From an uncultured Clostridia bacterium (GTDB lineage Bacteria; Bacillota; Clostridia; Christensenellales; Borkfalkiaceae), in NCBI GenBank assembly GCA_944367045.1, contig CALVWI010000011.1:1-64000 (forward strand): a stretch of DNA of 64,000 nt, in the 5' to 3' direction. Position 1 is the stretch's first letter; each line of letters begins with the position of its first letter. The translations under genes were made by a program, and so were the position numbers. Below are positions 23,742 through 31,827 of the stretch, piece after piece. The notes beneath the pieces are model-generated. The model was given only the letters and a program-made list of their open reading frames with translations. It did no database searches and was not told the origin of the DNA.

Positions 23742-23775
23742 AAAAAACGCCCGTCAAAATGACAGGCGTTTATTT
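23742..23775. terminator. Terminator-like stem between SIR-8 and SIR-9
   Basis: AAACGCCCGTC pairs with GACAGGCGTTT and is followed by a T-run on both strands. The same stem occurs at 3.1, 16.4 (decayed) and 62.6 kb beside SIR copies. Confidence 0.6.
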
Positions 23776-23785
23776 TTAAAATGAA

Positions 23786-23945
23786 TGCTGCAAGCAAAAC
23801 CACGCTTTTGCGCAGCAGGCCTCAATTTGCCTCATACCTGAGGCTTATTATCTTTGAGAATAAACCGGTGCGCGGGCGAAAACGTCGGGAGATGCCCCAA
23901 GCTCACCCCTCACGACTTTTTTGCGGTACGCAAAAAAGTGTGAAC
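23786..23945 (+). repeat. Structured intergenic repeat SIR-9
   Basis: P1 arms GCAAAA/TTTTGC, CAATTTG, P2 GCCTCA/TGAGGC, core altered to TTATTATCTTTGAGAATA. P3 (GACTTTTTTGCG/CGCAAAAAAGTG) ends next to the stop codon of the acidic zinc-ribbon gene. Confidence 0.84.
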
Positions 23946-24446
23946 TCAGAAATCCTCGTCCTGATTCTCCTCATCGTCGTCGTCATCGTCGTCGCCGCCG
24001 AGGGTGTAGATCTCGTCGCCCGTGACGTAGTCGAAGTCGTCATCGTCGTCGTTGGAGTTGTCGTACTCCTCCTCTTCCTCTTCGTCCTGATTCTCGTCGT
24101 CGAGCTCGCCGAACTCCTCCTTCATGCCGTCCATTTCGGCGTCCAGTTCGTCGGTGTCGTCGTCGAGGTATTCGCGCCACTCGTCGTCCTCTTCGGGATC
24201 GGGCTCCTGCTCCTCCATCTCGGCCTTCTTGCGGCACTCCTCGCACATCTTCTCGCCGGGCATCATCATGTTCTCGCCGCAGACGGGGCAGAGCTCGGTG
24301 GGGATCTCGTTCTCCTCCACTTCCTCGATCTCATCCGCATCCGTGCGGATGCCCTTCATCTCCTTGAGGCAGACATCGCAATACTCCTGCTTTTCGGCGT
24401 CGATGTAGTTGAGCTCGCAGCGCGGGCACTTCATGTAACGTACCAT
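23946..24446 (-). CDS. Acidic zinc-ribbon protein of unknown function
   Basis: The 166-residue protein starts MVRYMKCPRC. It has two paired-cysteine zinc sites (CPRC...CDVC, residues about 7-30, and CPVC...CEEC, about 54-72). From about residue 80 it is almost entirely Asp/Glu, ending in a run of aspartates. GGAGGG precedes the ATG. Relatives in Clostridia are annotated only as zinc-ribbon proteins. It is a single-gene unit. Highly acidic tails often bind basic proteins or nucleic-acid-binding partners; here that is conjecture. Confidence 0.8.
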   Translation of the reverse strand: MVRYMKCPRCELNYIDAEKQEYCDVCLKEMKGIRTDADEIEEVEENEIPTELCPVCGENMMMPGEKMCEECRKKAEMEEQEPDPEEDDEWREYLDDDTDELDAEMDGMKEEFGELDDENQDEEEEEEYDNSNDDDDDFDYVTGDEIYTLGGDDDDDDDEENQDEDF

Positions 24447-24490
24447 AAATTTCCCTCCGTATCGGCCCTTTAAGGGCATCAAGCTAGTAG

Positions 24491-24519
24491 ATTATATTTA
24501 TTTTTATTTTTCTTGTAAA
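24491..24519 (-). promoter_or_regulatory. Promoter of the acidic zinc-ribbon gene
   Basis: Bottom-strand TTTACA (24514-24519) and TATAAT (24491-24496), spacing 17, in a very AT-rich stretch. A small GCCCTT/AAGGGC hairpin lies in the leader. Confidence 0.75.
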
Positions 24520-24593
24520 CTGTTTTTTTATTCCTTTCGCAAAAAAATCTCCGCAACGGGCAAATTTTTTGCATTTTTCACACAAAAGCAAAA

Positions 24594-24621
24594 TTCCCGC
24601 CCAATATAGGCGGGAATTTTT
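24594..24621. terminator. Terminator of the large lipoprotein gene
   Basis: TTCCCGCC pairs with GGCGGGAA, with T-runs on both sides, so it can stop transcripts from either direction. Confidence 0.8.
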
Positions 24622-24632
24622 GAGTGTTTTTG

Positions 24633-27011
24633 TTATTCCTTATCCTCGTCGGAGGGCTGCGTCTCTTCGGCGGTCTCCGCGGGAGCATCGCTCTCTTCGG
24701 AAGGCGCTTCCTCGGGAGCTGCCTCTTCTGCGGGCGCTTCAGCCTCGTCCTCGGGTGCGGTCTCGTCTGCGCTCTCTTCGTTCGCATCCTCTGCGGTGTC
24801 GTCTGCGTAGACGTCCACGGAGCGGTCGTCCGTCGTATCGACGTACATCTTGGGCTGTTTGCCCTCGGCTGCCTTGCGCTTGTTGGCTGCGCGCACGCCG
24901 AAGAAGATGCCGAGCCCCGCGCCGACGACCACGATGCCGATGCCCACGCCGATGAGCGCCCATGCCCACGCGGGAAGGCCGCTCTCCGTCGTCTCGATGG
25001 TGATGTGCTGAAGCGTCGTGCTCCAATAGCTCTCCATCGCCTCGAAGTCGCTCTCGTTCATCGCGCCGATGTGGGTGATGAAGTAGCTGCGGGTGCGCTC
25101 TTCGCCGAGCTCGCTGTTCTCGATCCAGTCGCGGAAGTACTCCTGCTCCTCGGTGCTGTAGAGGTAGGTCTCCTTCCTGCCCTCGTCGACGGCCTCCTGG
25201 ATGTTGCGGGCAAATGCCGTCGAATCGTAGGTGAGGTAGCCGTCCGAGAACTCGTAATCGTACTGAGACCACTTCTCCGCCGCCGTGTAGAAGAGCTCGT
25301 TCTGGCCCATGAAGAAGTAGTAGCGGAGCGCCGTGGGCATATTGGTGCCGACGTCCTCGCTCTCCTCGATGGCGCCGTCTTCGCCGATGACGGCGTCGTA
25401 CGCCTCTTTGAGGTCGGCAAGTTCGACGTTGTCCATCACCGCGCCGCTCTCGTTTTCGAGCGAGAAGGTCGCGATGTAGTTATACGAGGTGGTGCCGATC
25501 GTCTCCGCATCCGCAAAAAAGATGGTGTTTCCGACGATCTCGAAGTTATACCAGCTGCCGGCGTGCTCGATGTCGAGGATCTGCACGGGACGGTAGGGAG
25601 CGTTCTCCTCGTAGCCCAGCGTTCGGTAGTCCTCCTCGGTGCCGTTGTAGACGGCGCGGTAGATCTCGGAGCCGCTGTCGCCCGCGACGGTGTAGTAGAC
25701 GTAGGAGTACTCGTCGGACGAGGTGTCGTCGATGGAGATGAGCACGGCGTCCGTCGCATCGCGCGCGATGAGCGTCGTCTGCGTGCCCGCGGCAGTCACG
25801 TCTGCGCGGAAGATGTTGCCGTCCGACACATAGAGGTAGTGGTGCTCGCCCGCGTCATCGAGATAGAAGATGGCCGCGGTGGAGGCGTTGTCCGTCGTCG
25901 TTGCAACGACGTCGAGATAGTCCGAGCCGTTGCCCGTGATGGAGTTCCAGCTCTCGCCGAGCTCGTCCGCAGAGAGGTAGTAGAGCCAGCCGTCCTCGCC
26001 CGTCGAACCCGTCTGCGCGAGGTCGGTGCGGGTGAAGTAGAGGCCGTTGTTTGCAAATGCCTGCAGCGTGTAGGTGTAGCCCGCGTAGGAGATGGGCGTG
26101 ACGCCCTCCGTGAGGTCGCCCGTGACCTCCGTGAACTGCGTGGGGCTCGAAGCGTACGTCGCGCCGATGCCGTCGAGGACGATCTCGCCGAGGTTGACGT
26201 AGGGCGCTTCGCCGTCGTGTTCATCGAGGTATTCCTGAGAGAACTCGTAGTCGTAGGGAGCGGTCTCCTCGGTGACGTCCGCACGCACGCGGTAGACCTG
26301 GTTGTACTCGCGCTCGAGCGCGCCGTTCTCCACGTCGATGTCCATCGTGACGGTCATCGTGTAGTAGATATAGGGGTTGCCGCTTGCCGCCGTGTCGACG
26401 ACGTACTCGACGACGTCCTTCGCAAGCAGGGTGTCCGTCCCCGTCTCGGTATTGTAGGAGTGCAGCTCGGAGTCGCTCTCGTAGACGAGATAGACGGTGC
26501 CCTCCACTTCCGTATAGCGGTAGACGGTGGCGTTGTCCGCGACGTTGAAGTAGCTCTCGATGTCGCTGCCGTCGAGGCGGGCGCTCTTGAAGTCGAGGTA
26601 GTCGTTCTCGATGACGCCCGAGGTGTTGCGCACGTTGTTGGGCGTTGCGTAGTACACTCTGTCACCGAAGATGTAGATGCCCGAAGTGTAGTCCGCAGCC
26701 ACCATGAGGGAGGGGATGACCGTCTCGGCGGTGTTGCTGCCCGCTTCGAGATCGCTCTTTGCGATGCGCATGAGCGAGCCCTTGACGGGGGTGCCGTAGG
26801 TGTTGTCGGAAGTATAGGTATCGACGCCGTTGATGAAGTAGACGTAGTTGCCCTTTTCGACGACGAACCCGCCGTTGGAGACGACCTCGCCCGACGAGAA
26901 GTCCCCGCCGAGAGGGGTGAAGGAGTAGCCGCAGGCGGCAAGCGATGCCGCGCTCGCAGCGAGAACTCCCGCAGTCATTATCGTGATAAGTTTCTTCGCA
27001 AAGTTCCGCAT
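24633..27011 (-). CDS. Large surface lipoprotein with beta-propeller-like repeats and a C-terminal membrane segment
   Basis: The 792-residue product has a signal peptide with lipobox LAAC (C27). Its body of repeated short segments with YYxxxxG, IYRxx and LYFTR patterns resembles DUF5050-type propellers. A membrane segment at about 684-707 follows (WAWALIGVGIGIVVVGAGLG). About 85 residues rich in Glu, Ala and Asp end the protein, predicted to lie inside the cell. Combining a lipid anchor with a C-terminal membrane span is unusual. AAGGAA lies before ATG 27011. Function unknown; surface sensing or structural roles are possible. Confidence 0.82.
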   Translation of the reverse strand: MRNFAKKLITIMTAGVLAASAASLAACGYSFTPLGGDFSSGEVVSNGGFVVEKGNYVYFINGVDTYTSDNTYGTPVKGSLMRIAKSDLEAGSNTAETVIPSLMVAADYTSGIYIFGDRVYYATPNNVRNTSGVIENDYLDFKSARLDGSDIESYFNVADNATVYRYTEVEGTVYLVYESDSELHSYNTETGTDTLLAKDVVEYVVDTAASGNPYIYYTMTVTMDIDVENGALEREYNQVYRVRADVTEETAPYDYEFSQEYLDEHDGEAPYVNLGEIVLDGIGATYASSPTQFTEVTGDLTEGVTPISYAGYTYTLQAFANNGLYFTRTDLAQTGSTGEDGWLYYLSADELGESWNSITGNGSDYLDVVATTTDNASTAAIFYLDDAGEHHYLYVSDGNIFRADVTAAGTQTTLIARDATDAVLISIDDTSSDEYSYVYYTVAGDSGSEIYRAVYNGTEEDYRTLGYEENAPYRPVQILDIEHAGSWYNFEIVGNTIFFADAETIGTTSYNYIATFSLENESGAVMDNVELADLKEAYDAVIGEDGAIEESEDVGTNMPTALRYYFFMGQNELFYTAAEKWSQYDYEFSDGYLTYDSTAFARNIQEAVDEGRKETYLYSTEEQEYFRDWIENSELGEERTRSYFITHIGAMNESDFEAMESYWSTTLQHITIETTESGLPAWAWALIGVGIGIVVVGAGLGIFFGVRAANKRKAAEGKQPKMYVDTTDDRSVDVYADDTAEDANEESADETAPEDEAEAPAEEAAPEEAPSEESDAPAETAEETQPSDEDKE

Positions 27012-27156
27012 AAAGAGATTCCTTATAAGGTACCGTAAAATTCTCGTTCTAACGATACGTTCTCCATTATATACTAAATCAGGGGTTTTGGCAATCAAAA
27101 ACTTACGGCGGGCACGCTTTTTCTTTGAGAAATTTTGTATTCCGAGGTGAGCTTTC

Positions 27157-27513
27157 ATGGAACGATTCGGCATTTTTGAGCTTTTAGACGCACTCTCGTC
27201 GACGCCCCCGTATTCGAACGCGGACGGCCCGGCTGACCACGCCGCAGAAAAGGACAGCGCTCCTGCCGCACCTGCCGGTGAGGCAGCTGGGGGGTTGGCT
27301 GGTATTCGGGCGTCAGGAGGGGCGGCTCCTGCCGGAGGGGCAGCAGAAAAGGTTGGCGGAAAATCGGGCACACCTGCCGGAGGGGCAGCAGATGGGACGA
27401 GCGGACACCCGAACATTGACGGCAATTCTGTCCCCTCCCCCGCCCCGCAGGCGCTGGAGAGCTTTTTAAAGCGGCACGACGCCGTCTCAAAAAAGGTGGA
27501 TAAGAAAAAATAA
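27157..27513 (+). CDS. Small Gly/Ala-rich protein of unknown function, 118 residues
   Basis: The ends look constrained (MERFGIFELLDALS at the start, ALESFLKRHDAVSKKVDKK at the end). The middle is low-complexity Gly, Ala and Pro. GAGGTGA precedes the ATG. The middle contains three copies of a short palindrome (CTGCCGGAGGGGCAG and one variant) read as APAGGAA or similar, so it may have expanded by repeat insertion. No membrane segment. Function unknown. Confidence 0.65.
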   Translation: MERFGIFELLDALSSTPPYSNADGPADHAAEKDSAPAAPAGEAAGGLAGIRASGGAAPAGGAAEKVGGKSGTPAGGAADGTSGHPNIDGNSVPSPAPQALESFLKRHDAVSKKVDKKK

Positions 27514-27529
27514 TGCCCAAAAAAAGAAT

Positions 27530-27565
27530 GGCGGCGCGGTCCACCCGGACCGCGCCGCCGCTATT
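27530..27565 (+). terminator. Terminator behind the Gly/Ala-rich gene
   Basis: GGCGGCGCGGTCC pairs with GGACCGCGCCGCC across ACCC; only a weak T-run follows. Confidence 0.65.
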
Positions 27566-27582
27566 ATTCCTTTCATAATAGA

Positions 27583-27694
27583 TTGACGCATTTCTCAAAT
27601 CATGCTATAATGCAAATCGAGCAACATGGACGCCATTAGGCGGTTAGCCCCTTGGGGGAAATTGTGAGTAATTTCCTTGAAAGGGGGTGGTCTT
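27583..27694 (+). promoter_or_regulatory. Promoter and structured leader of peptide module M2
   Basis: TTGACG (27583-27588) and TATAAT (27606-27611), spacing 17; the message begins near GAGCAACA at 27619. The leader holds GCGGTTAGCCCC, the GGAAATTG/TAATTTCC hairpin and the AAGGGGGTGGT ribosome binding site that CCCCTT upstream can cover. Confidence 0.75.
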
Positions 27695-27799
27695 ATGGAT
27701 TTATTCATCCTGCGCCTGCTTCTGCTTTTGGTAGAAAAAGGCATTGTCATCTCTTTCAGAGTTACGAAGGATAAGATTTATCTGATCATAAAAAAATAA
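27695..27799 (+). CDS. 34-residue hydrophobic/basic peptide, module M2 (candidate type I toxin)
   Basis: Begins MDLFILRLLLLLVEKG, continues IVISFRVTKDK and ends IYLIIKK. Differences from M4 are few and mostly at third codon positions or conservative (Lys/Glu at 15), a sign of selection on the peptide. A single leucine-rich hydrophobic stretch followed by a basic, aromatic end resembles membrane-acting toxins of type I systems by general character only. Confidence 0.72.
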   Translation: MDLFILRLLLLLVEKGIVISFRVTKDKIYLIIKK

Positions 27800-27883
27800 C
27801 CGCCCTTTGAGCCGGTAACCTCTGTGGGTCGGTTATTTAATCGAGCATAGGGCTGACCGCTGAACGGTGTCCCTCTGTTGCTC
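27791..27883 (-). ncRNA. Convergent small RNA of module M2 (candidate antitoxin RNA)
   Basis: Promoter TTGACA (27911-27916) and TAAAAT (27888-27893), spacing 17, on the bottom strand. The RNA starts GAGCAACAG at about 27883, forms an ACCG/CGGT hairpin, and ends at AATAACCG/CGGTTATT followed by seven T. Confidence 0.7.
27795..27838. terminator. Shared bidirectional terminator of M2
   Basis: AATAACCG and CGGTTATT pair across 27 bases; the peptide stop codon lies within the stem. Confidence 0.72.
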
Positions 27884-27956
27884 TTTTATTTTATCACCGT
27901 TTCTTTGACTTGTCAACCATTCCCGCAAAAATCTTTGCGGGAACTAAAAAATGAAC

Positions 27957-28123
27957 TGCCGCGAGCAGGGTTGCCCTGCGGTGCGGCACTCAATTTGCCC
28001 AACGCTTTGGGCTTACTGTTCTTAGAATAACAAAAATAGCAGGCGGCCGAAGCCGCCCGTTAAAATCAACTTTGCTTTTCTCCTCACGGAACTTATTTTG
28101 CGAAGCAAAAGAAGTTCGTGAAC
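27957..28123 (+). repeat. Structured intergenic repeat SIR-10
   Basis: P1 arms GCAGGG/CCCTGC in a TGCCGC/GCGGCA collar. CAATTTG, P2 GCCCAA/TTGGGC (a third stem sequence that still pairs). The core is altered (TGTTCTTAGAATAAC) and the linker diverged. P3 ACTTATTTTGC/GCAAAAGAAGT ends three bases from the rpsI stop. Confidence 0.83.
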
Positions 28124-28126
28124 CAA

Positions 28127-28540
28127 TTATCTCTTCGAGAACTGAGGTGCTCTGCGCGCCTTCTTGAGACCGTACTTCTTGCGCTCCTTGACGCGGGGAT
28201 CGCGGGTGAGGAAGCCTGCCTTCTTGAGGGCGGGACGCACTTCGGGCTCGCTCTGCAGAAGCGCCCTTGCGATGCCGAGGCGGATGGCGCCTGCCTGGCC
28301 CGTATAACCGCCGCCGATGACGTTCACGAAGATATCGTACTTGCCTTCAGCCGCCACTTCGACGAGGGGCTGCTTGACGATGTACTGCAGGGTACCCATG
28401 GGGAAGTAGTCCTCGAGCGAACGATCGTTGATGACGATGGCGCCGGTCCCCGAAGGGATGAGGCGTACGCGGGCGATGGCCTTCTTTCTGCGGCCGGTGC
28501 CCCAATACTGCAATTTCTTTTTCAAATTTGCCTTAGCCAT
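28127..28540 (-). CDS. rpsI: 30S ribosomal protein S9
   Basis: Small-subunit protein uS9 whose C-terminal tail reaches the P site. The 137-residue protein has [16 protein letters not shown] at the start, [23 protein letters not shown] in the core and the basic tail ending RRAPQFSKR. It follows rplM by 12 bases, the usual pair. Confidence 0.98.
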   Translation of the reverse strand: MAKANLKKKLQYWGTGRRKKAIARVRLIPSGTGAIVINDRSLEDYFPMGTLQYIVKQPLVEVAAEGKYDIFVNVIGGGYTGQAGAIRLGIARALLQSEPEVRPALKKAGFLTRDPRVKERKKYGLKKARRAPQFSKR

Positions 28541-28552
28541 GTCGATACCTCG

Positions 28553-28984
28553 TTAAAATAATTTCAGCTCTTCGGGCTTCTGTGCCGCGTGGTTGTGCTC
28601 CGCACCCTTGTAGACGCGAAGTTTCTTGATCATCTGACGCCCGAGGGAATTCTTGGGGAGCATGCCGCGGACTGCCTCGTAAACGACGAGGTCAGAGCGT
28701 TCTGCCATCATCTTCCCGTAAGCGATCTCCTTGAGGCCGCCGATGTATCCCGTGTGATAGCGATAGAACTTATTCTCGAGCTTCTTGCCCGTGAGAACAA
28801 CTTTATCGCTGTTCACAACGATGACGAAGTCGCCCGTATCGACGTTGGGAGTGAACGTGGGTTTGTTTTTGCCGCGAAGGATCGCCGCCACCTTGGAAGC
28901 GAGCCTGCCGAGGGGGATCCCCGCCGCATCGACAACGTACCACTTTCTCTCAACCGTCTGAGCATTTGCCATATAGGTTTTCAT
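28553..28984 (-). CDS. rplM: 50S ribosomal protein L13
   Basis: Large-subunit protein uL13, 143 residues: [37 protein letters not shown] and [24 protein letters not shown] are canonical. AAGGAG precedes the ATG. It is the first gene of the rplM-rpsI operon. Confidence 0.98.
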   Translation of the reverse strand: MKTYMANAQTVERKWYVVDAAGIPLGRLASKVAAILRGKNKPTFTPNVDTGDFVIVVNSDKVVLTGKKLENKFYRYHTGYIGGLKEIAYGKMMAERSDLVVYEAVRGMLPKNSLGRQMIKKLRVYKGAEHNHAAQKPEELKLF

Positions 28985-29071
28985 ATTTTGTGTACTCCTT
29001 ACTTGCCTGTATCATTCCGTTATCGTTGCCGTTTTATGGAAACTTTGCCCCGAGAAACGATTTACTCCTTC

Positions 29072-29100
29072 ATTATAGGCGAGAAAAAAAGTTCCGTCAA
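29072..29100 (-). promoter_or_regulatory. Promoter of rplM-rpsI
   Basis: Bottom-strand TTGACG (29095-29100) and TATAAT (29072-29077), spacing 17. The leader is about 80 bases long, which leaves room for autogenous control, though I do not recognise a specific L13 leader. Confidence 0.78.
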
Positions 29101-29266
29101 GCTGTTTTGAGTTGCGTTTTTTAATTTTTTCCCGAAAAGGGCAAATTTTTTGTTCGGCTCTTAAGAAGGCCTCCCGCCCCGTCCCCGCGCCCGATTTTCC
29201 CCGCTCTCCCCGCCGCTCGGGCGGAATTTTCGTGCGGGCGCATTGTATCACGCCGCTATAAAACAG

Positions 29267-29833
29267 TTACGCTTTTTTGGGAGGAATGGTCTTGACGACG
29301 CGGGCGGGATTGCCGACCGCGAGGCTGTTCGAGGGGATATCCTTGACGACGACGCTGCCCCCGCCGATGACGACGTTATCGCCGATGGTGACGCCCGGCA
29401 TCACCTTGACGCCGCCGCCGAACCACACGTCGTTTCCCACCGTGATGGGAAGGCCGCGCTCCACGCCGCTGTTGCGAAGCTCCGCCTCGAGAGGGTGATT
29501 GACGGCGTAAAAGCCGCACTGCGGGGCGATGAACACGTTGTCGCCGAAGGTGATGGGCGCGCAGTCGAGGAACACGCAGTCGTAGTTCACGAAGAAGTTG
29601 TCCCCCGCACGCACGTTGAAGCCGTAGTCGATGCGGATGTTCTTTTCGATGAGCGGGTCTTTGCCGAGCGAGCCGAAGAGCTCTCTTAAGATTTGCTCGC
29701 GCCTCTCCGTTTCGGTGCGCTTTGTCTCGTTGTATTCGTCGCACAGCTCCACGGCGCGGATGTGCGCCCCTCTCACCTCGGGGTCTGCGTAGTCATACAG
29801 CTCCCCCGCCTTCATTTTTTCAAGTTCTGTCAT
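29267..29833 (-). CDS. Maltose/galactoside O-acetyltransferase family protein
   Basis: Left-handed beta-helix acetyltransferase acting on sugars with acetyl-CoA. The 188-residue protein has an N-terminal helical Mac domain (MKAGELYDYADPEV) and hexapeptide repeats. The family's catalytic histidine lies in FYAVNHPLEA, and VWFGGGVKVMPGVTIGDN and GNPARVVK follow. It lies 45 bases behind alaS on the same strand; co-transcription is possible. Confidence 0.92.
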   Translation of the reverse strand: MTELEKMKAGELYDYADPEVRGAHIRAVELCDEYNETKRTETERREQILRELFGSLGKDPLIEKNIRIDYGFNVRAGDNFFVNYDCVFLDCAPITFGDNVFIAPQCGFYAVNHPLEAELRNSGVERGLPITVGNDVWFGGGVKVMPGVTIGDNVVIGGGSVVVKDIPSNSLAVGNPARVVKTIPPKKA

Positions 29834-29878
29834 AAGTTCTCCGAAAGAAGGCGGAGCTCTTTGCGCTCCGCCTTTTAT

Positions 29879-31690
29879 TTATTCCAAAATAGCCTTGATA
29901 CGTCTCACGCCCGCCGAGGAGGACTGCTCCTTGACGATCTTGAAGTGCCCCAAAACGCCCGTGTGCTCGACGTGCGGGCCGCCGCACATCTCCTTGGAGA
30001 AGTCGCCGATCGAGTACGTCTTGACGACGTCGCCGTACTTGCTGTCGAACACGCCGACGAAGTGCTCGGCACGGGCCTCGTCGAGGCTCATCTCCTTGTA
30101 GACGACGGGGATATCCTCTTTGATCTTCTCGTTGACGAGGTCCTCGACGGCCTGAATTTCTTCCTTGGTCATGGGACGCTCGAAGTTGAAGTCGAAGCGC
30201 ATCCTCTCATCGGTGATGTTGCTGCCCTTCTGGTTGCAGTCGGGGGAGAGCACGGCCTTCAACGCGGCGTTGAGAAGGTGGGTCGCGGTGTGGTACTTGG
30301 TCGCCATTTCCGAGTGGCTCTCGAGGCCGCCCTTGAACTGACCGCCCTGCACGGCGCGGCTCTTTTCCTGATGCTCCTTGAACGCGGCGTCGAAGCCCTC
30401 CCGGTCGACGGAGAGGCCGCGCTCTGCGGCGAGCTCCTCGGTGAGTTCGAGCGGGAAGCCGTAGGTATCGTAGAGGCGGAAGGCCTGCTTGCCGCCGATG
30501 ACCGTCTCCTTCACATAGGAAGGGTCCTTCTGCGACATGAAGGCGTTCTTGCGGTCGATGCCCTGCACGCACTTCTCGAATTCCTTGATGCCCTGCGCGA
30601 GGGTGGCCTCGAAGCGATCGGCCTCGTTCTTGATCTCGGAGAGGATGTACTCCTTCTTCTCGTGAAGATTGGGGTATGCCTCGCCGTAGACCTCGTCGAT
30701 GAAGATGGTCGCGCACTCGTTCAAGGCGCTCGTCTCGACGCCGAGCTGGCGGCAGTAGCGAATGGCGCGGCGCATGATGCGGCGAAGGATATACCCTGCG
30801 CCCGTGTTGGAGGGCAAAATGCCGTCCTTGTCGCCGATGAGCATGACCGTCGTGCGGGTGTGGTCGGCGATGATGCGCATGGCTTTTCTCGCCGCCTCGT
30901 CCTCGTCGTAGTTCTTGCCCGAAATTTCTTCGAGCTTCTCGATGACGGGAAGGAACAAATCCGTCTTGTATCCGTCCGAAAGGCCGTTCAAAAAGAGCAG
31001 CATTCTGTCGAGGCCGAAGCCCGTGTCGACGTTCTTGTTTTCAAGCGGCTCGTAGCCCGTCTCCGTCTTGCGGTACTGCATGTAGACGTCGTTGCCGATC
31101 TCCACATAGTCGTCGGGGAAGACGGGGTTTTCCTGGGTCTCGTCGATGGGATAGAACCACTCGTTGTCGGGGCCGCAGGGGGTGCCCACGGTGCCCTCGA
31201 GCTCCCACCAGTTGTCGCTCTTGGGGAGGAAGAAGATGTGCTCGGGCAAAATGCCGAGGCCCTTCAAAAGGTTTGCAGTCTCCTCGTCGCGGGGAGCGCT
31301 CTCGTTGCCCTCGAACACCGTCGAGCAGAGTTTATTCTTGTCGAGCCCGAACTCTTTCGTGAGAAGTTCGAACGTCCATGCCGTCTTTTCCTTCTTGAAG
31401 TAGTCGCCAAGGGACCAGTTGCCCATCATCTCGAAGAAGGTGAAGTGGGAGGCGTCGCCGACGGAGTCGATATCCACGGTGCGCACGCAGCCCTGCACGT
31501 TGCAGAGGCGTTTGCCCGCGGGATGGGGCTTGCCCAAAAGATAGGGCATGAGGGGCTGCATGCCCGCCACGTTGAACATGACGCCCGTAGAGCCGTCGCC
31601 GATGAGGGAGACCGCGCCGATGTTGACGTGCCCCTTGCTCTCGTAGAAGGAGAGCCACTTTTGCCGAAGCTGTTTGGATGTGATCTTCAT
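29879..31690 (-). CDS. alaS: Alanyl-tRNA synthetase, short form lacking the C-terminal domain
   Basis: Charges tRNA-Ala. The catalytic domain (RQKWLSFYESKGH, VQGCVRTVDIDSVGDASHFTFFEMMGNW, NVDTGFGLDRM) is present. So are the editing-domain zinc residues (HTATHLL, CGGPHVEHTG). The protein ends right after the editing core at SSSAGVRRIKAILE, 603 residues. Typical bacterial AlaRS has around 870, with an oligomerisation coiled coil and C-Ala domain, both missing here. Start 31690 has GGAG eight bases upstream. No frameshift remnant is seen downstream, so the short form appears natural. Confidence 0.93.
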   Translation of the reverse strand: MKITSKQLRQKWLSFYESKGHVNIGAVSLIGDGSTGVMFNVAGMQPLMPYLLGKPHPAGKRLCNVQGCVRTVDIDSVGDASHFTFFEMMGNWSLGDYFKKEKTAWTFELLTKEFGLDKNKLCSTVFEGNESAPRDEETANLLKGLGILPEHIFFLPKSDNWWELEGTVGTPCGPDNEWFYPIDETQENPVFPDDYVEIGNDVYMQYRKTETGYEPLENKNVDTGFGLDRMLLFLNGLSDGYKTDLFLPVIEKLEEISGKNYDEDEAARKAMRIIADHTRTTVMLIGDKDGILPSNTGAGYILRRIMRRAIRYCRQLGVETSALNECATIFIDEVYGEAYPNLHEKKEYILSEIKNEADRFEATLAQGIKEFEKCVQGIDRKNAFMSQKDPSYVKETVIGGKQAFRLYDTYGFPLELTEELAAERGLSVDREGFDAAFKEHQEKSRAVQGGQFKGGLESHSEMATKYHTATHLLNAALKAVLSPDCNQKGSNITDERMRFDFNFERPMTKEEIQAVEDLVNEKIKEDIPVVYKEMSLDEARAEHFVGVFDSKYGDVVKTYSIGDFSKEMCGGPHVEHTGVLGHFKIVKEQSSSAGVRRIKAILE

Positions 31691-31827
31691 ACCATTTTCT
31701 CCAAAATCTTTCAATCGCTTATTTTAGCCGCCGAAGGGGCGTTTGTCAACAAGTTTTGGGGCGCATTTCTCCGCGAAAAGCTCCTTTTCGCCGCCGCCCG
31801 TTTTTGCACGCCGCCGAACGCCGCCCG

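Noticed and set aside
24624..27038. 804-codon open frame on the top strand across the large lipoprotein gene
   Set aside because: It is the mirror of a real gene in GC-rich codons, rich in Val, Asp and Arg without motifs. The bottom-strand product has signal peptide, lipobox and membrane span.
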